This document shows positions 32,297 through 44,800 of a stretch of 64,000 bases of DNA, in pieces. Position 1 is the stretch's first letter, and every line of letters begins with the position of its first letter. The stretch covers positions 682,001-746,000 of the forward strand of contig NC_089574.1 of the NCBI RefSeq assembly GCF_040115645.1, in the 5' to 3' direction. The DNA comes from Euwallacea fornicatus (Eukaryota > Arthropoda > Insecta > Coleoptera > Curculionidae). A program made the translations under genes and the position numbers. The notes under the pieces are model-generated. The model searched no databases. It worked only from the letters and a program-made list of their open reading frames with translations, and was not told where the DNA came from.

Positions 32297-32409
32297 AAAG
32301 GAGGGGGAGGAATTTTTGGTCACATATGACTAGGAAACCACAAATACAACTCGATATTTACATATTTAATAAGCTTTAATAAACAACACATAATTTTTTT
32401 TCCGAGCTA

Positions 32410-35306
32410 TTAAAATCCATACTTAATATTCCTTAAGATCTTTTTCTGAACTATATTGGTGATATTTCCATCGACGTTTGGTAGGGGTTGATCTTTCCTA
32501 ACTGCTAACTGAAAACACAGCTCTTTAACGTAATTGAATCAACTTAGTTTAAGACAGTTACTTCAGAAACTGTATACTTTATTATGCGCATGCATCACAT
32601 TTTAAGTTTAATACAACACCTTTAACAGTACTTTTTAGTTTGCTTACCTCTATTTGCTGAGCAAGCTTAATTTCTTCCGCACTGGTGAGAAAATTAGTGA
32701 CGAAACAAGTGTCAGGACTGCCAAGACGACCCACCCTTCCTATCCTGTGGATGTAATCTGCCGCATATATAGGAAAATCGTAATTGATTACATGCTTCAC
32801 TTGGATTGTGTTTAAACCTCTAGAACCGACGTCTGTTGCTGATAATATTTTAGTTTCACCCCTTGAAAATATTAATTCTAAATGACAAAAAAATTTAAAC
32901 TAACATGTTTCGTTTTATTATGAAGATAGTCACAGTTTCTTCTATAAATAAAAGTAATATCCTCCCTCATTATAATTTTTTTATTGGAGATAAGGTCCAA
33001 ACTTTCAAAGAGAATAGCGCTTAGTTTATAGATTCAAGCAATATACAGGTAAGTATCGTTAAGAAGTTAAATAAGTTCATATATTTGGTGCAGTTTATAG
33101 AATACCTATTGTTAAATTTTATGTTAAGAAGGTTGCGCAATACTTAACTTTTACTCGAAAGCTCACGTAAACTTCTTATGTGCTATTGTATATTCCGAAT
33201 CAATTCCAATTTTTTTCGGCATACTAACCTTACAAACTGATTCCATTGCTCTATTCGAATAGCAAAATTCATGTCTCCACAAATGTTGGAACATGGTAAA
33301 TTGTTTTCCCTAAGAAACATTGCCAACCATTTGCACGTTTCATTTCTATTTGTGAAAACCAACATTGGATCTTTGCAGGTTTTAGCGATTTGAAGTAAAT
33401 TAGCTGGCTTCACCGAACGTGTAAGACGCAAAAACTTTTGATTGATGTTTAGGAGAGGTTTGTGAAGTCTCTGAGACACTACCTGGAATATGCATAAGAA
33501 AAAAAGGTGCATATAACTAATTATTGAGTTAAATACATGTTCCATAGTTTCTCCATAAGGCACTAAGATATTAGGCAGCTTTCTGGGTAATGTGGCCGAA
33601 ACTAAGATTAGCTGCGCCTGAGACATTTTGTTCACTAAACCTTCAATTCTTTCAACAAATGAGTCATCCGTAAGAGAGTCAGCCTCATCTAACACTAAAG
33701 TTTGAACCTACGTTTGATTATAATTGATTGTAATTAAATCATTCATTAAAATGATCGACACGGCACATTATTTTGTTATTATTAAGAGCTTGTATTTTGA
33801 AAATTTTGTCGCTGAAAGTCCGTTTCTTCTAAGGTCATTGAAGGGCACTCATCGTGATAAAAACTGATTGTTTTTTTCTCTGTCATGGAGAGTAAAGAGG
33901 AATTCTTTCAAATTTAGTTGCCATATTGATTTCAGAACTATCTTTGTAATGCTATACAGATAATTTTTGTTGGGAACAGATATTACAATTATTTTCACGC
34001 AATCTACGCGGCAATGTCAATATTAATATCACTTCATAACATACTTCTCGCCAAATTGCAACCTAACCATCTTTCCTATACTGGTGTGGAAAAGTATAAC
34101 TTTCTGTGCACAAATAGAACTTTTTTTTTGTATAATTAGTTTCTATCAGAGGATTAAAGAAAAAACAGATTTTCAGAATCTATTTTTTGTTCATAAAAAT
34201 TGAAAGATAAATATCTCAAATAAAAACTTTAAAAAATGACAAAAAATATGCTGTCCCGAATACTATATTAAGTTGCTTATATTGATTCTAACAAAAACTT
34301 ACCTCCCCTAACTTGTAGATTCCCACAGTAGAAAGTTTACCTAAAACTCCTGGAGTGGCAACTAATATGTCCACCTCTGCAAATGATGGATTTAACATAA
34401 TTTTTTTCGTTCTCCCTAAAATTCATCCTTTACAGACCCATATTATATATATAATCTATCACAAAGATACCTCCCACCAATGTTCTAGCTACTAGCCCTA
34501 CAGAATCACACAATTTGGCAGCTATTTCCCCCACTTGATATACAAGTTCTCTATTAGGAACAAGGATAACAGCTCTTGGGCTGTTTAATTTGTCTGATTG
34601 TTTAGTTTCAATCAAATTTTTTATCACTGGTAACAGATAGGCAACTGTTTTACCACAGCCTGTTTCAGCTGCTAACAAAGTATGGATCCCTAAATTAAAT
34701 TTTATATTAATAATATAAAAAAAAACAAAAGGTTTTCATTAATATGTTGTTTATGAAATTTTTAACATTACTTCACTTTTCAATGCCTGAATTAAAATTT
34801 ATCATAACATAATTGGAAGTAACAAGGTATTTGTACTTATGCACAAATAAGAGAATATTTATTTCATTTTTTTGCTTAGAGATATAAGGAAACAACCAAA
34901 AGACAAATTTTCTACCTTTTTCAATTGAGGCAATAGCTCTTGCCTGAAACTCCGTAGCATTATTAATATTATATTCCTTCAAAGCCTCAATTACACTTGT
35001 AGGGACACCAGATTTCTCAAACGAATAAAATTGATCTTGAACATCATTGGGTAATGGAAGAAGGGTAAAATAGTCATTTTTTGCTTTACTATGATTCCAT
35101 CCTTTTGAAGCTAAAGGCACCTCATCTAGCCGATTATATACCATGCCCGCATAATGATCATACTCCTTTCTTTTACAGCTGATGAGCACAGGTCCCTTAT
35201 CGAGCTTATTTTTAAATTTCGGCACTGCTGAAGCAAAGTTTGCTCGGTGTTCTACATTGCTGAACAGTGTTTTGCATGTATGACTGAATAGCACCCGTCC
35301 GGACAT
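32410..35306 (-). CDS. Ddx28: DDX28-like mitochondrial DEAD-box RNA helicase
   Basis: ATP-dependent RNA helicase; in the DDX28 family it works in mitochondria on large-ribosomal-subunit assembly. Exons (minus): 35306-34916, 34689-34471, 34415-34303, 33707-33537, 33482-33229, 32861-32648, 32508-32410; joined they close in frame as 486 aa. Motifs: Q-like FEKSGVPTSVIEAL, I AETGCGKT (138-145), Ia VPNREL, Ib ATPGV (V where many DEAD proteins have R), II DEAD (248-251) in VLDEADSLTDDSF, III SAT (278-280), IV LVFTNR, V ATDVGSRG, VI HRIGRVGR (421-428). The basic, Ser/Thr-rich N-terminus MSGRVLFSHTCKTLFSN fits a mitochondrial presequence. The exon 5/6 junction (GTAAG/GTTAGT to ttttcaag/GGGTGAA) was chosen because it alone restores FVRGETKILSATD. 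Family assignment to DDX28 rests on the DEADSLTDDSF context and C-terminus ELAVRKDQPLPNVDGNI; another organellar DEAD protein is possible. Confidence 0.83.
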
Positions 35307-36620
35307 GACTTGCGTTAAGCTTACGTACTATGCCCTACAAATACGGTATATTGGGGCTGTGTAAACGAAAAATCGGGGTACAACATACAACTTTAAATAA
35401 TTATTTTTGAAATTCAAACAAATTCTAGGTTAAATGTAGAAATGTAAAAAGATCAATGTCAATCATTGACATTTAATAGCTGTGGAGCTTTCATTTCATT
35501 AGTCGCGTTGGTGCAAATCTAGACGATGCTGCGCAGTGTTTTCTGAATTCTTTTACTAGGGACAATTATCTACTAAATATCCTAAACATAAACCATCATA
35601 GTTTAACTTAGTCTATGTCAAAAAATATTAATAATACTAGTCTGCTATATGAAAAAATGTTAAAATTGTAGGTTGAAAAATTCTGCAAAATCCCTTAAGA
35701 TATTTTAATGCAATTTTTGTATAGAAGCTATGTGTGTGTGTGAGCAAAAAATTATATATAAAGTCGCTATATTAAAATGCGTACTGCAAAAGGTAATCAT
35801 TTAAAAGAACATCATGTAGGGATTGAAATATCATAAATATGTGAATAAATTCATCTAATATCTGTTGTTTGTCAGGTGTTTATAATAAACAACAAGTGGT
35901 TAAAGTAACGATCCACATTTATCGATCACTGCGTACTAGGAAGTTTTTTTTTAATCAAATGATCGCTCGTTATTAAATGTATAGGGCGATCCTCCGAGAA
36001 AGACATAAATCGTTTGTGAAAGTGAAGACAGGAGTGGAACCTCCGAACTTCGGCGCTGTATTTACGGTACAGCTTGAAAATACACTTTATAAGTTTGAAA
36101 TTAAATTTGGCATTGTGTGGCGAACTAAGTTTGATTATTCACTTGGTTGGCTTTAAAATCTTATTTTAACTAAAATAGTTCATAGCAGCCTGATTATTAT
36201 TCATTTATTTTTCTCAACACCCGCCTGTTTTAGCATTTGTTTTTAGAAACACTATATACGTTTGTTGTGGGTAATTTTATGTAAGGTCGAGAGAAAATTA
36301 AATTTCCTTATAGTACATTATACTTTTTCCTCTTCTAAATGCACTGCCCGAGTTCTAGAACCATTCTAATCACTCTTTTCAACAGCTGTATGTCAATTAT
36401 CAAAAGTGTAGTTACTTGACAAATGAGGTTAGATTTTTTTCAAATTTTGGGTTAAAATTAGTTCCTTCTTCATTCTTCAACCAACTTGTTATTTAAAAGT
36501 TATGAAAAGTTGATAATAGCGTTAAGCAGATCAGTATTGATTCAGTATAGAGTGCGACATAGAGCATTAAACTGAAACTTCGTGCTCTAATTTATCAGTT
36601 GTTCAAAAACCACCAACGCA
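35307..36620. promoter_or_regulatory. Head-to-head intergenic region, Ddx28 / Carnmt
   Basis: 1.3 kb separating two divergently transcribed genes. Contains a short TG microsatellite (about 35740-35751) and initiator-like TCAGT at about 36531 and 36541, roughly 80-90 bp before the Carnmt ATG. No TATA box at a fitting distance was found. No repeats recognised. Confidence 0.4.
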
Positions 36621-37718
36621 ATGAGTGGTGAAGAAGGGATTCGAGAAGAAAGAATTTACTTTCTCTCTGTTATACAAACATTTAAAAGCTACAAAGATCT
36701 CTCCCACAAGAGAATTCAGCACAAGAAAAAATGTGTAGCATCTTTGCCCCTTCATCATCGAAAATTACTCTCTAAGTACAGTGAGGATTTGGACATGCTA
36801 AAAGAAGGTATTGATATGAATGCTGAACTCATACCTCTGGTGCTGAAACACGCCTATACCATGTTCGACAATGTTTACTCTAATATGGAAATCTTGCCTG
36901 AACAAGATGCTCGGATTTTGACTGATGGTCTTGATAAAGTGCAATCAGTATTCAAACAATTAATGAGAGATTGGAGCTCTTTAGGAGTTACTGAGAGAAA
37001 ACAGTGTTACCAACCAATTATTGAAGAGATCTCATTAAATTTCCCTGCAGACCAGTGTGATAGAAGCCAAATTCAAGTCTTAGTTCCTGGAGCAGGTCTT
37101 GGTAGGCTAGCTTTTGAAATTGCATCTCGAGGATTTATTTGCCAAGGCAATGAGTTCAATTTATTCATGTTAATAGTTTCTTTCTATGTACTGAATTTGT
37201 GCCAGAACATTGATGAATATGTGATATATCCTTGGATACATCAGTATTGCAACAATCACAGTATTGATGATCAATTGACAAGCGCTCGCTTCCCAGACAT
37301 TAAGCCAAAGCCCTCAGAAGATGGTGGTTTTTCAATGACGGCTGGTGATTTTTTAGAAGTCTATACAACAAAGAATGAATGGGACTGTGTAGCCACATGT
37401 TTTTTTATTGATTGTGCCCCAAATGTAGTGCAGTTTATTGAAACAATTTATGATATACTGAAGCCAGGGGGAGTATGGATCAATTTGGGGCCTCTTCTTT
37501 ACCATTACTCGGACATGAAAAATGAGAAAAGCATTGAACCTAGTTTTAAAATTGTGTGTGAGATAATCCAAAAAGTTGGCTTCAAAATGGAGAAGTGTGA
37601 AACTGGAGTGAAGACAAAATATTGTCAGAATCCTAGTTCAATGCTCCAGTATGAATATGACAGTGTGTTTTTTGTGTGTAGAAAACTCAAGAATGAAGAG
37701 GTAAATGTGGATAACTAA
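36621..37718 (+). CDS. Carnmt1: Carnosine N-methyltransferase-like (N2227 family)
   Basis: SAM-dependent methyltransferase that in vertebrates methylates carnosine to anserine; the natural substrate in insects is uncertain. 365 aa in one uninterrupted exon. Helical N-terminal region with KSYKDLSHKRIQHKKKCVAS and LPLHHRKLLSKYSEDLDML; SAM motif I VLVPGAGLGRLAFEIASRG (about residue 153); GNEFNLFMLIVSFYVLN; then VATCFFIDCAPNVVQFIETI (about 258) and LKPGGVWINLGPLLYH (about 280-295), the family's signature blocks; C-terminal YDSVFFVCRK. The start at 36621 gives the usual family length (~370-400). All motifs are intact. Intronless structure is notable against multi-exon neighbours and could mean intron loss or an old retrocopy. 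Divergent from Ddx28, 1.3 kb away. Confidence 0.9.
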   Translation: MSGEEGIREERIYFLSVIQTFKSYKDLSHKRIQHKKKCVASLPLHHRKLLSKYSEDLDMLKEGIDMNAELIPLVLKHAYTMFDNVYSNMEILPEQDARILTDGLDKVQSVFKQLMRDWSSLGVTERKQCYQPIIEEISLNFPADQCDRSQIQVLVPGAGLGRLAFEIASRGFICQGNEFNLFMLIVSFYVLNLCQNIDEYVIYPWIHQYCNNHSIDDQLTSARFPDIKPKPSEDGGFSMTAGDFLEVYTTKNEWDCVATCFFIDCAPNVVQFIETIYDILKPGGVWINLGPLLYHYSDMKNEKSIEPSFKIVCEIIQKVGFKMEKCETGVKTKYCQNPSSMLQYEYDSVFFVCRKLKNEEVNVDN

Positions 37719-38788
37719 CTTTGTATTTTTCTATTTATGTTTTATAAGTATTATGTTATGTTTTGGAACTAAGATATAAATACAATATCACTCAGTTTAG
37801 TTCAGGGGGATATTAAAAATGTTTTCAGTTTCATTATATCTCTTATGTTTAAGGTGACACATTTTTTGTTATACAATCTTCAAGAATACAAGTTGATTAG
37901 GCTCAAGGATAACACTAAATGATTTGTTACTAAGCAAAGCATTCAATGTTTATGTTAATTTCTTTATGTGTATATAATTATGAGGTGACATTATTGTTCA
38001 TCCATAAAAAATGAGTGCAGTGGCCTAACCCTAACAAAGCTAAATGCGTTTTAATTTTGAGTGAAACGTCGATGCGATATGCGAGTATTTATACAATTAC
38101 GGAGAGCAGATAACTGATATAAAAGGCCATAGAACTTCACAAAGGTGTTATATTGTTGATATTGTAATATCTTCAGTAGTACCTACTTCGTGACGTTAAA
38201 TGATTAATTTTCATGTTCTCTTGATAATCAAATATGAAACAATGAAAATAGGCAATCAATAATTCTAAATATAGGCTTTTTTGGAGAGAGATATAGAAAT
38301 ATATAAAAGAACTGATTCTAATTACCAAAACTATTTGCCTATCTATTTCTCTTTATCATTGAGCAAAGGAAATTTTTGGTTTTGGATATTCCACATTAAG
38401 AAAATATATTATGTTTCGTATCCTTGCCGCCCTTGCTCTGATCAGATTCTAAGGAGAATATTTTTATGGTCAAACTATAGACAAACGAAAAACTGGTGCA
38501 AAAATATGTAATAGCGCTAAGGTAATGTGTATATGTACAAACTTGACAACTTGTTTATTAATTAACAAGTTTATTCTTGCTATTTAAATTATTTGATCGC
38601 AGTTGAAATTAAAAAAAAATGTATTTATAAATTGGATACCAATTTACAAATCCTGCTAATAAAGTATGATTCAAATTTTACACTCCACGTTCTTCCACTG
38701 GAGTCAAGTATCTTTTTATCTTCTTCAAATGCACACCCACGTAGACATAAACATTTTCTAAAAAAATGCTGAATGGTAAAGATAGATA
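37719..38788. other. Intergenic, no feature recognised
   Basis: 3' flank of the Carnmt-like gene. A 76-codon frame at 38281-38511 is low-complexity and unsupported. Confidence 0.5.
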
Positions 38789-39718
38789 CAGGGTGCCTGG
38801 TGACTCAACGACCACAGGCTAAGAGTGAGTTTCTTAATGAATTTTGAGTCGAAAATGTCTAAATAACTTATATCCGGAAATGCTTCGTTTCTAAGATAGA
38901 GAGTGTTCAAATACCTTTTTTTTATATATTCAATATTTCAAAAACAGTTTTAGACATGCACATGTTTTGGAGAAATCAGAACCTTTTCACTTATTCTAGT
39001 TGCATACGTATGATCGTGTGATTGAATATTTTTAATGAAAAAAAATAATACGATTCTGACTTTTTTCAATAGGAACATTTTTGTTTTAATATTTCATTAA
39101 TTGTTAATAAAAAAAAAGGTCTTTTAGTACTGTGTTGCTAAAGTAGCCGTCTATGAAATAAAAAATAATTGTAATTCTTTTAAAAGAAAAATACTGCAAA
39201 TTGCAATAGTCCTACTTAGAATGTTAGAAACGTAAGACGGTTGTATTAAATATAATAGAACAAGTTAAACAATAATATTACGTCGGTTATAAAAATAAAA
39301 TCAATTAAGAAAATAATATTTAACATGAACTAACTTAATTATAATACTTTTTCGCCCTGAACCTGAATACATTTCCGCCTCTTTCCATGAAAGGTAAGGT
39401 AACTCTTTAAAGAGTCTCGGGATTGTCGCATACAGATGTAGCTGCATTTTGAACTTTGTTAATTTAGTCCTTTCTGGTTTGAGATATTTCTCCAAAACTA
39501 ACTAAAATTTTCTTTACGTATTCCCATAGATAATATTCGAGGGACCTTAAGTATTTGTTGTGTTACAAAACATAATTTAAAAAAATAAGTAATTGAACAC
39601 TTTGTATTTTGCAAACAAAGCATTTCTGGACATAAGTTATTTAGATATTTTCGATTCGAAATACATTAAGAAATTCACCCTTAGTCTATAGCCGTCGAGC
39701 CAGCGGACACCCTGTATA
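38789..39718. mobile_element. Non-autonomous element with ~150-bp ACAGGGTG inverted ends
   Basis: Left end at 38789 (gatacagggtgcctggtgac) and right end at 39718 (ccagcggacaccctgtata) are inverted copies over roughly 150 bp: shared blocks include agtgagtttcttaatga-like, aaaatgtctaaataacttat and ccggaaatgcttcgttt-like. The 600-bp interior encodes nothing recognisable. The right end abuts, and shares a TA with, the next element at 39719. Confidence 0.7.
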
Positions 39719-41508
39719 CAGTAAATCCCAGCGTACTAGGTATATGAAGGAGTGTCTGTTTTTACGCATCTCAATTCATAGTATACAAAATCCGAATAAA
39801 ACGTAATGGAGCTCATTTGCGGTACTGCTCACTTGATGCAATGGCCAGACGGAACTCTGCTACGTTGCCGGCTCGCTTTTAAACGGCCGGGCGCTTAATC
39901 GTTATTCGGGGTTTGCCATCAAAATTATTTCAAATAATTTTTCTCTTCAAAATTAAATAAGAAAATAAATGCAACTCCTAAACATAAGTGCAACATTCTA
40001 GAAATAAATAAAAAAAAATGAACATTTATTGTTAATGGGAATTAAAAAAAAAAACAAAATTAAATTAAATGTGCAAATCGGCCCCCTTTTTGTGCAGAAC
40101 AGTAACCGAGCCGATTATAAAAAGTTTACCGCACTCTTGCAAGTGTTTCTAGATTAATAGCTTGCATGCAATTTCGAATTTCAATTCGCAACTCATCCAA
40201 ATTATTAGCCCTGCTGTCATCCTCAAATCTATAAATTGTAAATTTGATATAACCCCACAAGAAAAAAATCTGCAGGAGTTAAATCGGGGGATTTTGCTGG
40301 CCATAGAATGGTTCCCCGTCCACTTTTCATTCTGTTTTAGAAATGTCTCTCAAGACATTCTCGAACAAGAGCGGTATTGTGGGTATGACAACCATCTTAT
40401 TGAAATCATACATCTAAATTAATTCCTAATTTTTTGATTGCTGAAATAATTTGTGCCTGGAGCAAGTCAAGGTATTTCAACCCATTCAAAGTATCCTCAG
40501 TTAAAAACGGACCAATTGCATGGTCACCTAAAATATTTGCCCAGTAATTAAGTTTTTGGGGATATTGGATTCGCGCTTTGTACGTTCGGTTCAAATTTTC
40601 CATTGATCAATAATTAGTGACGACTGGATTAGTGTGACCTAATAATGGAAATGTCGATTCATCCGTAAAAAGGGTATTTTTGATTAAATTTTCATTATTA
40701 TTGGCCCTTTCCATTATTGTTTCACAAAAAACCAGCCATCTCTCTAGATCTTCAGGAAAGATTTGATTCGTTTTTTTCATCTTGTATGAAGTGTATCCTT
40801 TTTTCCTCAAAATTCTGTGGGCGGTTGTACATGACACATCTACTTGGTTCGTGATTTCACTAAAGAACTGATCAGGATTTTCTTCAATGCTGGCACAAAC
40901 CGTGATTTCCTGTTCTTCTCTTTCATTGTTATCTTGTGGGGGGCGTTTATGACGCAGAGGTGAAAGACATCCAGTCGTCTCGAAATTTTAAGTGATACGA
41001 CGCACTGTGGTAACACTAGGAACGAGCTAATTCTCAAAACGTCTTAAAAAACAAGCAACTACTTCTTCTAAGGATTGCTTTGAATAAAATTGTTTGATCA
41101 TGAAGACTTTTTCTTCAATTGTAAAAATTTCCATTTTAATCTATTTCTATTCGCTATTATAACAAAACACGGAAGATAAATTTATTAAAAATTTTCGATA
41201 GCAAGTAAGGAAAACAAAATTATTTTCGGCTTTATATTTCATATATTCAACAAAAAATGTATTAAAAATACTTTACTGTTTAGGTTCGCCTTTAAGTATC
41301 GCCGGATTTTTAATACATTGGTTTGTCGACATCATCAATTAAGCCGTTTAAAAGGGAGCCGGCAACATTGCAAAGCTTCGCCTAGCCATCACATCAAGCG
41401 AGCAGTACCGCAAATGATCTGTCACGTTTTATTCGTATTTTGTATAGTATGAATCGAGATGCGCAGAAACAGACACTTCTTCATATGCCTAGTTCGCTGG
41501 ATTTACTA
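39719..41508 (-). mobile_element. DD41D mariner-like element with ~180-bp TIRs
   Basis: Left arm 39719-39900 and right arm about 41335-41508 are inverted copies: agtaaatcccagcgtactag / agtaaatccagcgaactagg, ttttacgcatctcaattcat-like, atttgcggtactgctc, and a ttgccggctc block. TA flanks both ends. A broken transposase lies between on the minus strand. Total 1.79 kb. Confidence 0.82.
40140..41135 (-). pseudogene. DD41D transposase relic
   Basis: Minus strand, in several frames: an N-terminal part ending near 40840, then VSCTTAHRILRKKGYTSYKM, LFTDESTFPLLGHTN with the first aspartate, NYWANILGDHAIGPFLTEDT with TLNGLKYLDLLQ after it, DGCHTHNTALVRECLERHF with the second aspartate, and WPAKSPDLTPADFFL with the third, 41 residues later. 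All three catalytic acids remain, but several stops break the frame. A degraded tail continues to about 40140. Confidence 0.8.
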
Positions 41509-41842
41509 TATATGAAATTAAATGTTAGAAAAGGATGATGTGACGTTTTATGAATAAGAAAATACGTGGTTTTAGTATGATAAGGAGCGAATCAGCTGAT
41601 TTTGAAGTTTAAATTTACACCTAACCTACCTTTTCCATTTTTGAGAATTTTCGCATTTAAATTTTGGTATTTGTACTTTTTGCATTATTTCAAAAATGTA
41701 CAATATTTTATCGCAATATAAACAAGGCAAATCAATTAATTATTCAGTAATGTAACATTTTTCATCGATTCTTTTAAGTTTCTGTGATTAAATAACGCAA
41801 CGTATTAGTTTTCAGTAAAAAGTTTTATTTTTGTTGATTTCA
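41509..41842. other. 5' flank of the mitochondrial MetRS gene
   Basis: No repeat or exon recognised; presumably contains the Mars2 promoter. No TATA box or initiator is convincing. Confidence 0.4.
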
Positions 41843-44800
41843 ATGCTTTGGAAGGGATTTTGTAGTGCAAGAAACTATAGTTCGAAGAAACCTGTTGCAC
41901 TATTAACAACTCCTATTTACTATGTGAATGCTGGTAAGACATATTAAAATTTTGCCATTTAGTGAGAATGATTCTATTTCCTTGGTATCGGGTATAGGAT
42001 AATATTACAACTCATTGAACCCGAACTTTATCATATTGATTCAAATCAAGTTTCACTGCCACAAGTTACAAAATTAATCTGTAAAGAGGGTATACTTACC
42101 ATATCTGGTGGTAATAAATTTGAACTAATACAGTTAATGTGTAATTCTCACATATATTACTAATCAAATACTGGCCACAATAATAATGTAATAGCAATAA
42201 AAGAAAATAAAATTAAATTGAAATAAAGCTAACACTGAAAACAATTTAAAATGGAGGCACAGCATAGCAATCAAATATATACTACTAATCGCAGGAATAC
42301 TTTAGCTTAAGTTTCATTAATAACATTTGATTTCCTTTTCATATGCCTACAGTTATTTTGTCTTCCAATAAGATATCATCGATTCAATTTTTAGAACCCC
42401 ACATTGGCCATTTATACAGTTCCTTGATAGCTGATGCAATTAGAAGGTGGAAACTCTTAACCAGGAAAGAGACAAAAATTATCTTCTCCACTGGGACAGA
42501 TGAACATGGAACAAAGATCCAAAGAGCTGCCAAGAACCATCAGACTAGTATTAATGACTACTGTACTAAAATATCCTCACACTATCGCGAGCTGGCAAAT
42601 ACTTTTAGTATTTCATGTACTGATTTCATTAGGACTAGTGAAGAGAGGCATAAAATGACTGTACAAAAATTTTGGGTAAGATAATTTTTTTATACTTTTG
42701 TTAAAAATTTCAGTAGTGTGCATTTTAAGCATCTATTATTTAAAACATTTTTAATTCCAAGCAGGATTCTTACCTATATATTGCAAAAGGTTGCACCTTG
42801 TTAAGTTAGTTAGGGAAGAATGAGGACCTTTGGAGCACTTTAAAATTTCTAATATTTTTAACAAGTTAACATGGATTTTTTTCATTGAGCCGTTAATAAA
42901 GTGCCAATGTTATTGTGTTTTGATTTATTACAAGCCAGTATACAAGAATACACTTAAAAATACCATTATATCACGAATTAGCATTGATTAGAAAAATCTA
43001 TAAATTTTAGACACAGTTAATTGAAAAAGGCCTCATATACCAATCTACTTACCAAGGATGGTACTGCGTGTCCGATGAAACGTTTCTAAGCGATTCCCAG
43101 CTGCTTGAAATAATAAAAGATGGGAAAAAAATGTTGGTGTCACATGAAAGTAAACAACCAGTTGAGTGGAGCGAGGAAACTAACTATATTTTTAAACTTA
43201 GCTCATTTAAACAGGCTTTAATAGACTGGTTACAAAGAAATGGCAAGTAATGTTATGCTGTATTCATTTTTGAACTCCCATTATGAAACTAGACAGTACT
43301 GTGTTGGGCAATTCTCTACTTAAAAGCGACCCGAATTAATTATTGAAAAGCGTTTTTAATTATTGAATCGTTTTGGTAAAATTTGCTGTAAATTTTAAGG
43401 AATATTTCTCTTGTTTTACACGGTATTTAAATTGTGGGCTACATCGGTTTTGTTAATTTTCACAAATTCCCTTTGTTCGCCCTTGAAGCTTTGATAGAGC
43501 ACTTGTAAGCATAATAAATTAACGTTTCAAGTGATCGACGAATAATAAACGAATATAATAAAAATCATTACTACAGCTCTAAAATTGAAAAAATCAATGC
43601 AGTATTAATAGCAAGGGTTATTTTTATTTTATTATACAGGACGTAATATATCATTATGGAGATATTTCAAAAGCCAGTAGCATTCTACAAAATAATAAAA
43701 AAAATACTTATAGACTCTTGAGTAGAAACACTCCATTTTCAATATACAGGGTGCCAAAGCTTTACATTTGTCTTCATATTTTGCGTTTTTCTTTTGTATG
43801 CGACGAGTTAAATTTTTTAAATTTCGTATATATATTTATTATCTTTAAGACCCTTTACAAGAAAATGGCAAAATCGTCAGCAGCTATATAAGGGGTGTTG
43901 TGGGACATGTATTTTATGCTTTGTATCTTTTTGGGAATACCCTGTATAAATGCTAGTACCAATTTGAAATTCCTTTTTTAATTCTTTAACATATCGATGT
44001 AAATGAGGATTGTAAGAGAAGTAAGAAAAAAAATCATTCAACTAGTTATCAACAATCTGAAGCGATTCGGAAAATTAAATCAAATTTTTTAAAATAAAAA
44101 TGTATCTAATGGCTATCTAGTGTCCAGCAATTATCAAGAAATTAAATCGCTTTTAGAAAAGGCTGTTGTTCCTCAAAAATTCTACAAAATCCTTCTGGAT
44201 ATTGTTCATTCTCTTGACGCGCTCTCAGATATATCAATTTCTCGTCCATCCTCTCGAGTGCATTGGGGTGTACCAGTACCAAATGACCACGATCAAACAA
44301 TATACGTTTGGTTTGATGCATTAGTCAATTATTTAACAGTCGCTGGGTATTCGGAAATCGACAATGGGAAATTTCAGGAATGCTGGCCGCCTGATATTCA
44401 GGTTATCGGAAAAGACATTTTAAAGTAAGTGAAAAATGCATTTGAGTTTTTTTTACGATAATTTGGGGTTTCAAAGCTTTTTCTTGACGAATATAATAAT
44501 TATTATTGGAACAAAAACTAAATACTTTTGTTAGATTTCATGGTGTTTACTGGCCAGCATTCCTTATAGCAGCAGATCTGGAGCCTCCACGTAGAATTCT
44601 ATGCCATTCTCATTGGACTGTCGATGGCGAAAAAATGTCTAAATCGAAGGGGAACGTTCTGAACCCTATGCAAAATATTGTCAATTACACTGCCGATGGA
44701 TTGAGGTATTTCCTGTTAAGAGAAGGAGTAAATCATAGCGATGGAAGTACGTTTGTTTTTCTCTAAGAATATTATGAAGGAATTTAAGTTTTACTAAAAA

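Larger units (their letters stand above)
30771..32409. other. Intergenic with repeat remnants
   Basis: Includes the dispersed repeat copy B at 31010-31170 and a (TC)n microsatellite at about 32273-32296. No coding motif seen. The region beyond 32330 would be the 3'UTR of the DDX28-like gene. Confidence 0.5.
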
